Shown one piece after another: positions 43,692 through 54,608 of a stretch of 62,754 nucleotides of DNA. Position numbers and translations under genes: made by a program. Numbering within the stretch: the first letter of the stretch is position 1; every line of letters starts with the position of its first letter. The stretch comes from Candidatus Altimarinota bacterium (GTDB taxonomy: Bacteria; Patescibacteriota; Gracilibacteria; BD1-5; UBA6164), in the NCBI GenBank assembly GCA_028688895.1, contig JAQTXG010000006.1, forward strand, positions 1-62,754, read 5' to 3'. The notes beneath the pieces were generated by a model. It was not told the DNA's origin and made no database searches. It was given only the letters and a program-made list of their open reading frames with translations.

Positions 43692-43719
43692 AAATTTTAA
43701 AAATTAAATTTTAAATACA

Positions 43720-45870
43720 CTACTTAAACCTCTTCAACCTCAAACTATTACTTATAACACTCACACTACTCATACTCATAGCAAAACTTGCAAATATAGG
43801 GTTTAGTATTCAAAATGCTGCTAGTGGGATTCATATAGTATTGTATACAAATGCCCAAAATAAATTTTGTTTTATTGTACTTAGAGTCTTTCTAGACAAT
43901 TCTATAGCAGAAACTACTTTTTCTAGATTTCCGTGTACAAGCACTATATCAGAGCTTTCTATTGCTATATCGCTTCAAGTCCCCATAGCTATAGCCAAAT
44001 CACTTTTTACAAGTGCTGGTGCATCATTTATACCATCTCATACAAATGCTACTTTCTTTCACTCTTTCTGAAATCATGATATTACATCCAATTTATCCTC
44101 TGGCATCACCTCAGCTATTACATTATCTATTCAGATTTGATTTGCTATATATTCAGCAGTTTTTTTAACATCACCAGTAAGCATTACTACTTCTATTCAC
44201 AAATCATGAAGTTTTTTTATAGTATTCTCCACTCACACTTTTGGAATATCTAATAATCATATAACTCAAAGTATTTTATCATCATTTCAAACCAATATAG
44301 GAGTTTTACCATTACTAGACAATAAATCCAATTTTTCTATTACAGATTTATCTATATTTATGTGTTCAAATAATTTAATGTTTCATAAAAACATTTTGTT
44401 TCAATCTATATTTCAAACTATTCATTTCCCTTTGATTTCTTCAAATCATTCTACTTTTAAAAACTCATCATTATTTTTATTATGATTTACAATTGATTTT
44501 GATAATGGATGATGAGAATTATTAGCCAAGCCCTTAGCATAAGCTAATAATAAATATTGATCAATTCAAAATGAAAATATATCAGTTACTTCAGGTTTCC
44601 CATTAGTTAATGTACCAGTTTTATCAAAAACGACCACATCTACATCTTTTGTCTTTTCCAAAGTTTCTGCATTTTTTATGAGGATACCATTTTTAGCTCA
44701 CACTCAAGTACCAACCATTATAGCAGTAGGAGTAGCAAGTCACAAAGCACAAGGACACGCTATTACAAGTACTGCAACTGCATCTATTATAGCCTTACTT
44801 ATATCTCAAGTAATCATATACCAAGATACAAAAGTAATAAAAGAAATAACTATAATAATCGGAACAAATATACCAGAAACAGTATCAGCCAATTTTTGTA
44901 TTGGTGCTTTAGATGATTGAGCATCATTTACTAGTTTTATGATATGAGCCAAAGTACCATTTTCATTAGTTTTAGTAACTTTTAATAAAATACTTCCATC
45001 CATATTTATAGTTCCACCAAAACATTCGTCACCCAATTCTTTATAGACAGGAATACTTTCACCTGTCAACATTGCTTCATCTATATTTGCTGTTCAATTT
45101 ATTATAACACCATCCAGAGCAATCTTTTCTCCAGCTTTTATTTGCAATACATCTCATATATTTATTTCATCTATTCATGTTTCAATTATTTTTCAATCAA
45201 GCAAAACATTAGCTTTTTTAGCTCACAATTCTAGCAATTTTCAAATAGCATCTCACGCTTTAGTTTTTGCTCTATCTTCTAAGTATTTTCATAAATTTAT
45301 AAGAGTTATAATTGCAACTGCAGCTTCAAAATAAACTGGTAATCACATAAAATTCATAGCTATAACACTATAAATATAAGCTGTAAGAGTACCTAGTGAA
45401 ACTAATGAATCCATATTAAAATGCAATTTCAATAAAGATTTAAATGCACTTTTATGAAAATGTCATCAAAATACAAAAACAACAATAGTAGACAATAAAG
45501 CAAAAATAATCATACTTAAATCAAGTCAATAATAGACAATTCAAGTCATTATATCTCAAAACATCATCGAAAAAACAGGTATAGAAAAAATTAAAGAGTA
45601 CAAAAATCTCTTAAAAGTTTTACTACTTTTTTCATTTTGAAAATTTTGAGATTCTATATCTATATTTTCATTTACTTTAAATCAATTTGATTCTATTTCA
45701 TTTTTTATATCTAAAAAACTAGTTTTATTTTCATCAAATTCTATTTCAGCTATATTAGTAGCTAGATTTATAGCTACCTTTGAGACTCATGGTATATTAT
45801 TTAATGACTTTTCATTCAATACAACACAACTAGCACAAGTCATTCATTCTATTCTAAATTTTTTGTTCAT
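43720..45870 (-). CDS. copA: Copper-exporting P1B-type ATPase
   Basis: 716 aa. One N-terminal HMA domain with GMTCASC (9-15), the TGES actuator loop, CPC in IACPCALGLATP (about 372-374), DKTGTLT (about 412), HHPLSKSI (the HP site) and GDGINDAP. Together these identify a Cu(I) exporter. A single HMA domain is common. It lies between the multicopper oxidase and the HMA-SafE fusion, all on the minus strand. Confidence 0.97.
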
Positions 45871-45910
45871 GATTTTTTATTATTAAATAAAAATTACATT
45901 ATTATTATTA

Positions 45911-46060
45911 TTTCCCCCATCCTTACCAAGGAGGGGGTTAGGGGGTGGTCTGTTGAGTTCTAGGGTTAAGGGGTGGTCTGTTGAGTTCTAGGGTTAAGGG
46001 GTAGTCTGTTGACTTCTAGGGATAGGAGGTGGTCTATTGTGACCTGCTAGGGGGGGATGG
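45911..46060. repeat. GC-rich palindrome followed by four 28-bp tandem repeats
   Basis: A CCCCCATCCTTACCAAGGA palindrome opens the block. Then a unit containing GGTGGTCTGTTGAGTTCTAG recurs at 45944, 45972, 46000 (two changes) and 46028 (diverged), with an exact 28-bp period. The copies are contiguous, without spacers. Non-coding, between copA and the fusion gene. Confidence 0.85.
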
Positions 46061-46066
46061 TTATCT

Positions 46067-47383
46067 TTACTTCACAACAATAGTCCCCTGCAACATTCCC
46101 ATACTACCACAAACTACTTCATAAGTTCAAGCTTGAGCATTTAACATCTCATAATTAATAGCTTGTCATTTCAATACATAAGATACTTTAGAGCTCAATT
46201 TTGGTATTACTTGAGTAGCCATACATCATTTACCATTTGAATCTGGCAATATAGTTATTTTATAATTTTTTCATTGTTCTAAAACCAACTCAGTAGGATC
46301 CATTTGATATCAATCATGTCACACAGTAACTTGTTTGAAATCAACATTTTGATCAATAACAGCAGTTTCAATTTCTTGTTTTATTTTATTATCTATAGTA
46401 TTTAATGATAATAAATTATAAGAATTTGAAATAGTTGTTAATCAGAAAAAAATCAAAATAGAAGCTATTATTTTATTAAATAATGGAAAATTTTTTCATT
46501 CAAAATAACTAGATCCTAGTCATACTGAAAACAAAACAGGAAAAGTTCAAAGAGCAAAAAATAACATAACCAATCAACCTCATAAAAAGCTACCACTACT
46601 TATAGCAAGTAATTGCATAGTTTGTGTAAATCCACATGGTAAGAAAAAAGTCAAAGCTCAAGCAATCGGAGCAAATTCAGGTTTTCATATTTTTTCTATT
46701 TTTGATGCAAAACTCTTGGGCATATGTACTCAAAACTTTGTAAGTGAAGGAATTATTCAAAGTAGATTCAATCACATATACAAAAGTAATATTCATACTA
46801 CTATAGTCAAAATAGAAGTAATGGACAAGCTTAAACTAAATATTTTTCAAGTAATTCAAAGTAATCCTCCAAGTACAAAAAATCAAATTATTCTTCATAA
46901 ATGAAATCACAATTGTACTTTTACATGTCATAAAGAAGAGTGTGTACTATCTATATATTTAGCAAATCATATGATAATTCACCCCGTAATAGCTAAACAA
47001 GTAGACACTGAAGCAATAAGTCAAACTAAAAATGCTCCAGAATAACTCATAGTAGAAGTATCAGGTAAATAACCATTTAAATCAAACAATCCAGAAAATA
47101 TAAACAATATAACCACAATCAAAAGTGCTATAATATTTAACATCAATTTTCATACAAAATCTTCATCAGATTTTTCATCATTTTCAACTACATTAAAACC
47201 ATTTTTTTCTATAAATTCAACTACTTTTTCATAATCAGACTCTTTATCATATTCTATTTCCATTATTCACTTTTTGTGACTTACCATATGCAATTTCACT
47301 CAAGATAAATTTTTTAACTCTTTTTCAATAATCATTTCACAACTGATACAATGCATTCACTTTAAATTTATTATTTTTTTCAT
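46067..47383 (-). CDS. HMA - SafE/TauE membrane - cupredoxin fusion (438 aa)
   Basis: Residues 1-75 are a heavy-metal-associated domain with GMHCISC. Residues 90-330 hold about seven transmembrane helices of the SafE/urease-accessory (DsbD-like) type, with LVGLIASVSTCLAITGG and FLPCGFTQTMQ. The last 95 residues form a one-domain cupredoxin ending in VVCGSMGMLQGTI. The fusion suggests copper transfer across the membrane in one polypeptide, upstream of CopA and the multicopper oxidase. Confidence 0.9.
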
Positions 47384-47472
47384 TACAATATTTTTTAAAT
47401 ACTAAAAAAACTATCTTAAGAAGATAAAAATTTGGACACCAAAAATGCCTAACTCTTAAAAAGGATAGTTTA

Positions 47473-47904
47473 TTAAATATTTGATTTTATGATTTTAACA
47501 AATTCACAATAAGAATAATTTTTTATTTCTCGATTAAATAAAGGAGGAGAAGTCTTTTTTATAAGATTTTTATTTGAAAATGAATTAATAGAAACACTAA
47601 AAATATCTATATTATTTTTAAATTTAATCTTATCTATTTTTTGAGTTCAATTTGATGATATAGATATACTTGATGTAGATACTCATTTTGATTGAAAACA
47701 ACATTCATGATTGCAATCATTATTATCTTGAGAATCATCTACAATAGTATTACCACAGCAATCAGATTCTGAAACAGTAACAATATTATGTGTATTCATT
47801 TCATGTACATTATTTTCTTGCATAGCAAAAGTAATCATAGGACTTTGAAAAAATCCTATAACCAGATACACAAGTAATGTAAAAAATGAAACTATGTATT
47901 TCAT
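47473..47904 (-). CDS. Secreted Cys/His-rich small protein (143 aa)
   Basis: I chose the ATG at 47904, which gives a classic signal peptide (KYIVSFFTLLVYLVIGFF); an in-frame upstream ATG at 47952 would spoil it. The mature part has a metal-binding cluster (SDCCGN, NDCNHECCF) followed by a Ser/Lys-rich tail. It lies just upstream of the HMA fusion, so periplasmic copper binding is a fair inference. No family known. Confidence 0.75.
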
Positions 47905-47960
47905 AATATTTTTTAAATCATATAACTCAATGATTATATATCTAATAATCATTAAGTCAA

Positions 47961-47993
47961 AAAAAGAATATAAACTAAAGTTTATATTCTTTC
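47961..47993. terminator. Bidirectional terminator-like hairpin
   Basis: AAAGAATATAAACT/AGTTTATATTCTTT. It overlaps the last codons of the MFS gene and separates it from the copper island. Confidence 0.75.
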
Positions 47994-49537
47994 ATTTTTA
48001 TTACACTGACTAAAAATGTTGCTATCATTATTCAACCAAAAACAAAGAAAGTTCAACTATATCAAAACAATGAAATAAGTATTCATCAAGTAATTAATCA
48101 AAGTACATTTGCCAAATTTCAAATCATCTTTATTGGAGCCGATGAAGCATTTGAATCTATCTGTTTGAGATTATTCTTTTCAGCATAAGTATTATTGTAC
48201 TCTATAGAAAATTCTCACTGAGACAATGGCATACCTGCTGCATATCAAAAACTATTAAGTAATCACAAAAACAATATAGCAGCTAAAGTATCATATACTC
48301 AAAACAAAAATATAGAAATTCATGATAACAATGTTCATCATAGTAAAACCTTTAATATTCAAATTCTATCTCACAATTTTATAAGTGGTATTTGTGCTCA
48401 ATATGCAGGTATAGCCAATAAAGCTATAAATACATAAGCAGTAAATATATTTTGAAGGTTAAATTTTGCTAAATCAGAACTGTTTTTAACCAATATTCCA
48501 TCTATAAAATCAATCAAAAAAGAAGTTACAAAAGTATCCCAAAATCAAAAAAGTGTAAATATTGCTCACATTACAAGCAATCTATGATTATAAGGTGCCA
48601 CAAATATCATATTATAAAAGCTTTTCATATCAGATAATGTGATATCATATATTTCTTTGAAATCTATAGAATTTTTTAACTCAATCGGTTTCAGAAATAA
48701 AACTTTTATATTTTTTGTTTTTTCTACTATATCCAATTTACTAGTTAAAATAGTTGTTTTGTATTCTTTTAGTCCATTTACTATATTATCTTTTTTATCA
48801 ACCAAATCCTGCTTAGTTATAAGTTTTATGTTTTTTAAATCATCAAAACGCAATTCATTTTCAGAACTATCGAAGTATTTATTCGTAAAATATATAAACA
48901 ATATCATACTCAAAACAAGTACACTAACTGCAAACAAAATATTTAAAGCCAAAATAACTCAAGAAATCAACAATCAAACCAAACTTCAAACTCAACAATA
49001 TATATTTCTCTTTGAAAAAAGTGTAGAATATTCACTTGGATCAGATTTGTTCATTATATATGAAAAACTTGTTACCTCTCATATTTCCTTTATAATTCAA
49101 TAAAAAGTAACAGTTAATATCAGTAAAAAAATATTAAAAGCTGATGATAACAAGATTTTCAAGGCCTCAACAGAGAAATCTACTTTTATTTCAATAGTAG
49201 AAGTTTGATATATAAAATACAAAAATATCAAAGAAACAAGTAACATCAAATATGTACCAAATAAAAATATTTTTTTAGGAGAAAAATATTTTTGTATTAC
49301 TCATATAGGACTATCAAACAAAAAAGATATAAAATTTCAAAATCATAAAAATATTCAAACCAAAAGAGGACTTTTTAATTGAATCAAAAAGAAATATACA
49401 ACAGTAAAATGAAAAAACATCCAAACAAGAGAAGACACAAAAGAATAGTTAAAAAAATTAGCTCTTTTAACTTCATCAAAATCGTTTTCTAATGCTAAAT
49501 AATTTACCATGAAAAATATTTTATAATTTATATACAT
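47975..49537 (-). CDS. Major facilitator-type transporter (520 aa)
   Basis: About twelve transmembrane helices with a large soluble insert (about 200-300, Lys/Asp-rich) in the middle loop. Residues near LFDSPIGVIQKYFSPKK resemble the conserved loop 2-3 of MFS proteins. The cargo is unknown. An alternative start at 49510 would remove 9 residues. Confidence 0.75.
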
Positions 49538-49576
49538 TTATTTTAACACAAATATAAAATTAATGCAAAATTAGAT

Positions 49577-49607
49577 AAAAAAAGATCCAGGCAATTGTGC
49601 CTGGACC
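49577..49607 (-). terminator. Terminator after the 162-aa membrane protein
   Basis: GTCCAGGCACAATTGCCTGGAT hairpin on the minus strand followed by a T-run; GC-richer than most terminators here. Confidence 0.85.
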
Positions 49608-49631
49608 AAATATATAGAAACATATCTGCTC

Positions 49632-50120
49632 CTATATCAAACATTCAGAAAATACAGCCACTATCAATGCTAGTTGCATAAATAGAACTTTTCTGTTAAA
49701 TGACATTTTACCAGAACCAATTATTTGTTTATACTTTCTGCAACTGTATATCAATACAGCCAAAGAAATAGCATCAAAAATAACTTGATAAATACCTGGT
49801 AAACCTACAGCTGTAACAAAAGCCAAATCCTTGTCTGGAGAAAAATAACCCCATAAAAAGATAAAATAGGTTATTAAAAAATTGTTAAAACTACCCAAAA
49901 ATAAAATGTATTTTATCCAGCTATAAGGATTAATTACTTGATATTCATCAAGTATAACCAAAAATAGAGAGATGATTAAAAAAATATCATATATTTCAGG
50001 TAAATTTTCCAATATGCCGAAGTAGGCAAAATTGGAAATTTCAGCAAAAGCCAATCCAAAAATTATAAAAAATCTCAGATAACTTATACTTTGTGTCCTT
50101 TCTAAAATAACTGCTACCAT
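49632..50120 (-). CDS. Polytopic membrane protein without TGA codons (162 aa)
   Basis: Four to five transmembrane helices and no motif I recognise. Three traits separate it from its neighbours: a GGGGA SD six bases before the ATG, eight glycines all GGN including GGC, and no internal TGA. It has its own promoter and a GC-rich terminator. The frame is open further upstream, but that part lies over the promoter. It was probably acquired from a standard-code bacterium. Function unknown. Confidence 0.75.
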   Translation of the reverse strand: MVAVILERTQSISYLRFFIIFGLAFAEISNFAYFGILENLPEIYDIFLIISLFLVILDEYQVINPYSWIKYILFLGSFNNFLITYFIFLWGYFSPDKDLAFVTAVGLPGIYQVIFDAISLAVLIYSCRKYKQIIGSGKMSFNRKVLFMQLALIVAVFSECLI

Positions 50121-50159
50121 AACATTTCCCCGATTTGTATTTATAAAAAGTAACCGGTT

Positions 50160-50186
50160 ATTATAGAATTTTTTTTTAAATGTCAA
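50160..50186 (-). promoter_or_regulatory. Promoter of the 162-aa membrane protein
   Basis: On the minus strand TTGACA (50186-50181), a 15-bp spacer and TATAAT (50165-50160), 40 bases before the ATG. Confidence 0.65.
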
Positions 50187-50260
50187 ATACTAAAATTATT
50201 TTTTTTAAAATAAAAATATAACAAAAAAACAAATATAAAAATATTTGTTTTTAAAAGTAT

Positions 50261-50641
50261 TTAATTAGTAATCAAAGGGACATTTGCCTCAAATAATTTA
50301 ATGATATCCACATCTCACATATAATATTTATTATCATTTTTTCTAACCACAAAAGGTACTCATACTTCTTCAGGATTTATTCAAAGATCTTCTATTTTTT
50401 CATTAAATATTTTCGCATTATCTTCATTTTCCCATACTTCTCTCTTTTCAATTTTATACTTATTCATTATATCATTTGCATTAAAATATTCTGCTACTTT
50501 TATACAATGAGAACAAGTTTTTCAAAAAAAATAAACATAATCAGCATCAGGATTTATTACATCTTTCATATCTAGATTCGTGTTTCAACTACATGAAAAT
50601 AAAAAAAATAGAGATATAATAGCAATAATTATTTTTTTCAT
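50261..50641 (-). CDS. Thioredoxin-like lipoprotein (126 aa)
   Basis: Lipoprotein signal peptide (FLFSCSG) followed by a small thioredoxin fold with FFGKTCSHCIKV as the CxxC site, and a cis-Pro in GVPFVV. It is anchored outside and probably acts on disulfides of surface proteins. Several glycines are TGA. Confidence 0.85.
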
Positions 50642-50644
50642 AAA

Positions 50645-51256
50645 TTAATGATTAATATGTAAAAGTTGTTCTAGCAAAAAAAATATCGAGTTTTGATTTG
50701 TACCAGAACAAGTACCAGGATCATATTTTTTATTGTATTCTCATGCATTTTCTGATACCTTTTTAAATCTCTCTTTCACTATATATTCTTCAGTTTCATT
50801 TCAATAATTTATCAATAACCTATCTTCACTATTCATCATCCTATTATAAGGATTTTTAATAATTTTTCAATTCAAAACAAATGTCAGTTTATTTTTATCA
50901 TCATTTTTATACAATTTTCAATCATCTAAAATCAAGTATTTATCAGAAAAATAAAAATTATTATTTGCAAAAAAATGTCACCAAGAAACTCATTCATGAT
51001 GTACATGAATAGTGTCAGCATTATTTTCATGCAAATGCACTCTATCTTTTGGTGTTATATTTTCATCAACCTTGCATTTTCAAATATCCTCAGAATACTT
51101 ATCCAAACCAAAATCAAATCTTTGTCCATTTATATACATCAAAAAATTAGCGTGAAAATGTGGTTTTGCAAATTTTAATCAAGCATATAAATATCATAAT
51201 ATAAAAAATAATAATATTAATCAAATAGATAATATATAAATATATCTTTTTTTCAT
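50645..51256 (-). CDS. Membrane-anchored His-rich protein (203 aa)
   Basis: One N-terminal helix, then a folded region with two His clusters: AKPHFHANFLMYING and VHLHENNADTIHVHHEG. About ten histidines in 60 residues suggest metal binding outside the cell. The LYKNDDKNKLTFVLNG strand pair looks beta-rich. I know no family name; relatives may occur in other Patescibacteria. Confidence 0.75.
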
Positions 51257-51294
51257 TTTTTATGTTATAAATTATAATAACCTGTACAAATATT

Positions 51295-52749
51295 TTACAA
51301 ATCCAAATACTGATCAATCCTGATTTGCCATACAAATTCATCCACATGTGAAACTAGTATCATACCTCATTCAAACTCATCCAAAGCCTTAGCTATAACA
51401 GGAATATGCCTAAAATTGATATGATTTGTAGGCTCATCGAGTATCAAAATACCAGGTTTTAAAAATACCAATCTACAAAATGCAACCAATCATTTTTGTC
51501 ATTCTGATAAATCTCAAATCCTAGTTTTCATTATATCTCAGCTTATCAAAAAACCAGCGGCAGTAGATCTGAGATCTTGTTCTCACATATCTTCTCATGC
51601 AGCATCTCTCAAACATTCATATGCAGTTTGATTAAAATCCAGATTTGAAAAATCTTGTCTATAATACCCTATTTTTACACCAGGAGTAAGTGTACAACCT
51701 GATTCATCACCATTTACTATTTTTTCAAGCAATGTAGATTTTCCTATACCATTTGGTCCAGATAATAATAAATGATCATCTTTTCTGATTTTTACTTCAA
51801 TATCTTTTTCTACCACTTCATCATGATTGATTATATGTACACTGTGCAATTCAAGTAATACTCAACCTATATTTTCCTGCAATGGAATGGTAAATTCTCT
51901 AATAGTTTTATCATCTTTTCTAGTATCAACCATTTCATCCTCCAATTCTTCAGCTGCTTCTCTCATCTTTTTTGCTACTTGTCTCAATTTTCATCATTTG
52001 TGTGCAAATACATTTGCTTGTTCTTTTTTTGCTATTGCTTCCTTTTTTAACCTAGCATTAGCCATATTTTCTTTTTCTTTATTTCTCTGTATTTGTTCAA
52101 CTACGTCGTGATAATCTCATACAAATTGTTCTACTTTTTTTGTAAATACATCCAAATACAATACTCAATCAGTAAAACTATTCAAAAATTCAGCATCATG
52201 TGAAATAACCAAAACAGTATTTTTATATTCTTGCAAAAATGTAGTCAAATGCCATATTCACTCCTTGTCCAAATTATTAGTAGGCTCATCTAGTAACAAT
52301 ATGTCAGGATTTTGTATAAGTGCTGCCGCCAATAACAATCTAGCTTGTTGTCATCCAGAAAAAGCCTTGATTAGTTTATCAAGAGGAGCTTTCAAATTTA
52401 CTACATCAAGTACTTCTAGTATTTGTTTATCTATATTAAAAATAGAATCATCCTGGAAATATTTTCTGAAAAATTGTTGAACTGTCAATTCTTTATCTTC
52501 AGCCAAAACTACTTGATAACCAGTAGCAATAGTCAATTTTTTATCTATATTTATAACTCAAGCTTTTTTTTCTAGTTCACCATTTATCAGTTTAAATATC
52601 GTTGATTTCCCTGCTCCATTTTGTCACATAATTGTTATCTTTGAACCTTTTCTCACATTGAAACTCACATCTTCTAATATAGGTTTTCTAAAATCATAAT
52701 GGAAATCCACTCATTTAAAACCAATTACTGTCTCATTTGAAACACTCAT
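51295..52749 (-). CDS. ABC-F family ATPase (484 aa)
   Basis: Two ABC cassettes in one chain: Walker A GQNGAGKST (42-50) and GPNGIGKST (about 325), signature-like FSGGQQARL and LSEGQKGL, and Walker B DILLLDEPTNNLD and GILILDEPTNH. A charged linker joins them and there is no membrane part. ABC-F proteins act on the ribosome (EttA/Uup-type translation factor or antibiotic protection). The subtype cannot be told by eye. Confidence 0.93.
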
Positions 52750-52882
52750 TTTTTCTATTTGTTAATATATAAAAATATTTATTGTATAAATAATATTTAT
52801 AACTATATTTAAAAAAATCAAAAAATGAAATAATTGTGTAAAAATCAAGTAAAAATATATAATTTTAAGATAATTTTAATTT

Positions 52883-53644
52883 ATGGAAAAATATTATAAT
52901 TCAAAATATTACTCAAAACCAATAGAAGTAGTAAACATAGAATGAGAAATACTAGTAATAATAACAGACTCAAATTGAAGAGAAATTATATACACTTGGT
53001 ACGATATAATAGAAAAAAACACTGAAAGTATTTATATAAATAAATGTCTTCTTTGATGATTCATAAAAAAAATACCTGAAAATGTACTGATTATATGATT
53101 TTGATGATGAGCATTTGCAAAATACCTGGAAGACCACATAAAAAATATACACATTACATGAATAGATATAGATGAAGCTATGATAGAAATCGCAAAAAAA
53201 GAATTAAAAGTAAAAACAAATGATATATATATAATGGATGCTGAACAAGCAATAGATAAAATAACTAAAAAATGAAATAAATATGATTTAGTATTGATTG
53301 ACGTTTATGGATGAGATTGAGAAATACCAAAATATTTCTGAAACATAGAATTTTTCGAAAAAATAAAAAATGTATTAAATAATGATTGAGTTTTATCTAT
53401 AAACTTCGCTGACTATGATTTAGAAAATGTCTATAAAAAACAATTTTACGATAAAATACACAATAATTTAATTAAATTATTTGGACAATACTACTCTCAT
53501 ATACTAGCATGATTAAATGACAGATGAAATGTAATGTGAATTTACAATTTAGACAAAAAATACGAGGAAAAAGATTATTATGATAACTACAAAATACTAG
53601 TAAACAAAGGAAAAATAATCTACGATGAGAATATAATTAAATAA
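52883..53644 (+). CDS. Spermidine synthase-like methyltransferase-fold protein (253 aa)
   Basis: Contains VLIIGFGGGAFAKYL (SAM-type nucleotide loop, near 68-82), TGIDIDEAMIEIAKK and LVLIDVYGGDGEIP, the pattern of the spermidine synthase/PABMT fold. An N-terminal beta domain is present (YYSKPIEVVNIEGE). It may be an aminopropyltransferase or a related enzyme. Most loop glycines are TGA. It is the last native-looking gene before the PEP-CTERM pair. Confidence 0.85.
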
Positions 53645-53699
53645 AAATTAATTATAACATATTTTAAAAAGTCTTGTCAAGTTATTTTTTTTTAATGTG

Positions 53700-53727
53700 T
53701 TGACAATACGTTGTCACCTCTTATAAT
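53700..53727 (+). promoter_or_regulatory. Promoter with overlapping operator palindrome
   Basis: TTGACA (53700-53705), a 16-bp spacer and TATAAT (53722-53727). The perfect inverted repeat TGACAA-TACG-TTGTCA (53701-53716) covers the -35 box and most of the spacer, a likely repressor site for the first PEP-CTERM gene. Confidence 0.75.
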
Positions 53728-53779
53728 TCAGTTCGTCATCAATCCTGGTGGCATTAACATTCTTTCCTAGGAGAATACC

Positions 53780-54418
53780 ATGTTAAAATTGTTTTACGCA
53801 GGGATTTTATCCCTATTCATGTCATTCGGTGCAAATGCAGCATATTACGATGGAACTTTCGGATTCGGAAGTGACTACAACGTTGCTCCAGGTACAACAC
53901 TGCTAACATCAAACGAAGTCTTCGTTACAAATGGAGTGGTATTTGCTGGCAACCAAGCAACTGGAAGTTTTGCATCACTGTTCGGCTCTGCTGACTTTGA
54001 CGTTGCTTTCAATAGCAGCATGCCGTTAACAACTGGTGCATTTAACACTGTTGACTTTCTGCATGATTTTACAGCAGTAACTTTGTTTGGACCAAGTGTC
54101 GACCTACAAATGGCGGTAGACTTACTTGATATTACTAGCGTAGTACAATCAGGATTAACAGGTCTGCAAGTATTAGGTAATGTAATTATACGTGACTTGA
54201 CCGGCGGTTTTGCTGACACAAGAGCTACAATTGCTATGGAATTCTCTGAAGCAGCTGGCGCGATACAAGGTACATACAACCGTTCTATGTCAGGAAACAT
54301 TTCTACTGTACCTGAGCCAAGCGTTATTTTGTTGATGCTAATCGGTGTCGCTGGTTTCTACCTTTCCAAAAAAAAATCATCTCGAGATGATTACTACGGA
54401 AAAATGATGACTGCCTAA
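53780..54418 (+). CDS. PEP-CTERM sorting-domain protein, copy 1 (212 aa)
   Basis: A signal peptide ends near MSFGANA. A beta-rich extracellular domain follows. The C-terminus has the PEP-CTERM signal: VPEPSV, a hydrophobic helix, then a Lys/Ser tail. PEP-CTERM proteins are processed by exosortase in Gram-negative biofilm formers, and none is visible here. All 23 glycines are GGN and none TGA, GC content is well above the window, and a CTAGGAG SD precedes the ATG. These traits point to transfer from a proteobacterium. The domain itself is unknown. Confidence 0.9.
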   Translation: MLKLFYAGILSLFMSFGANAAYYDGTFGFGSDYNVAPGTTLLTSNEVFVTNGVVFAGNQATGSFASLFGSADFDVAFNSSMPLTTGAFNTVDFLHDFTAVTLFGPSVDLQMAVDLLDITSVVQSGLTGLQVLGNVIIRDLTGGFADTRATIAMEFSEAAGAIQGTYNRSMSGNISTVPEPSVILLMLIGVAGFYLSKKKSSRDDYYGKMMTA

Positions 54419-54474
54419 AAACTAACTTTGATGCATTACTGTATTCTTACAGTTAATTGTCATCAAAGCTATAA

Positions 54475-54520
54475 AATCTGAGAACCTTTGCCTAATAAGC
54501 AGGTTCTCTTCTTTTTTTTT
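54475..54520 (+). terminator. Terminator after PEP-CTERM copy 1
   Basis: AGAACCT...AGGTTCT hairpin followed by T-runs. A second hairpin (TTTGATG/CATCAAA) lies just upstream, after the stop. Confidence 0.85.
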
Positions 54521-54529
54521 AAAAAAAAC

Positions 54530-54557
54530 TTGACATATATTATTTTTATTTTATAAT
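54530..54557 (+). promoter_or_regulatory. Promoter of PEP-CTERM copy 2
   Basis: TTGACA (54530-54535), a 16-bp AT spacer and TATAAT (54552-54557). The palindrome of copy 1 is not kept, but the leader from TAACATTC to the ATG is the same. Confidence 0.75.
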
Positions 54558-54608
54558 CACACAACTATCATTCCGGTAGTAATTAACATTCTTTCCTAGG
54601 AGAATACC

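Noticed and set aside
45942-46055. CRISPR array
   Set aside because: The 28-bp units touch each other with no spacers, and no cas genes are near.
49632-50186. Longer form of the 162-aa membrane protein (184 aa)
   Set aside because: The extra N-terminus covers the promoter; the ATG at 50120 has a GGGGA SD.
53875-54300. Minus-strand 141-aa open frame
   Set aside because: It lies opposite the PEP-CTERM gene; the plus strand has promoter, SD, signal peptide and sorting signal.
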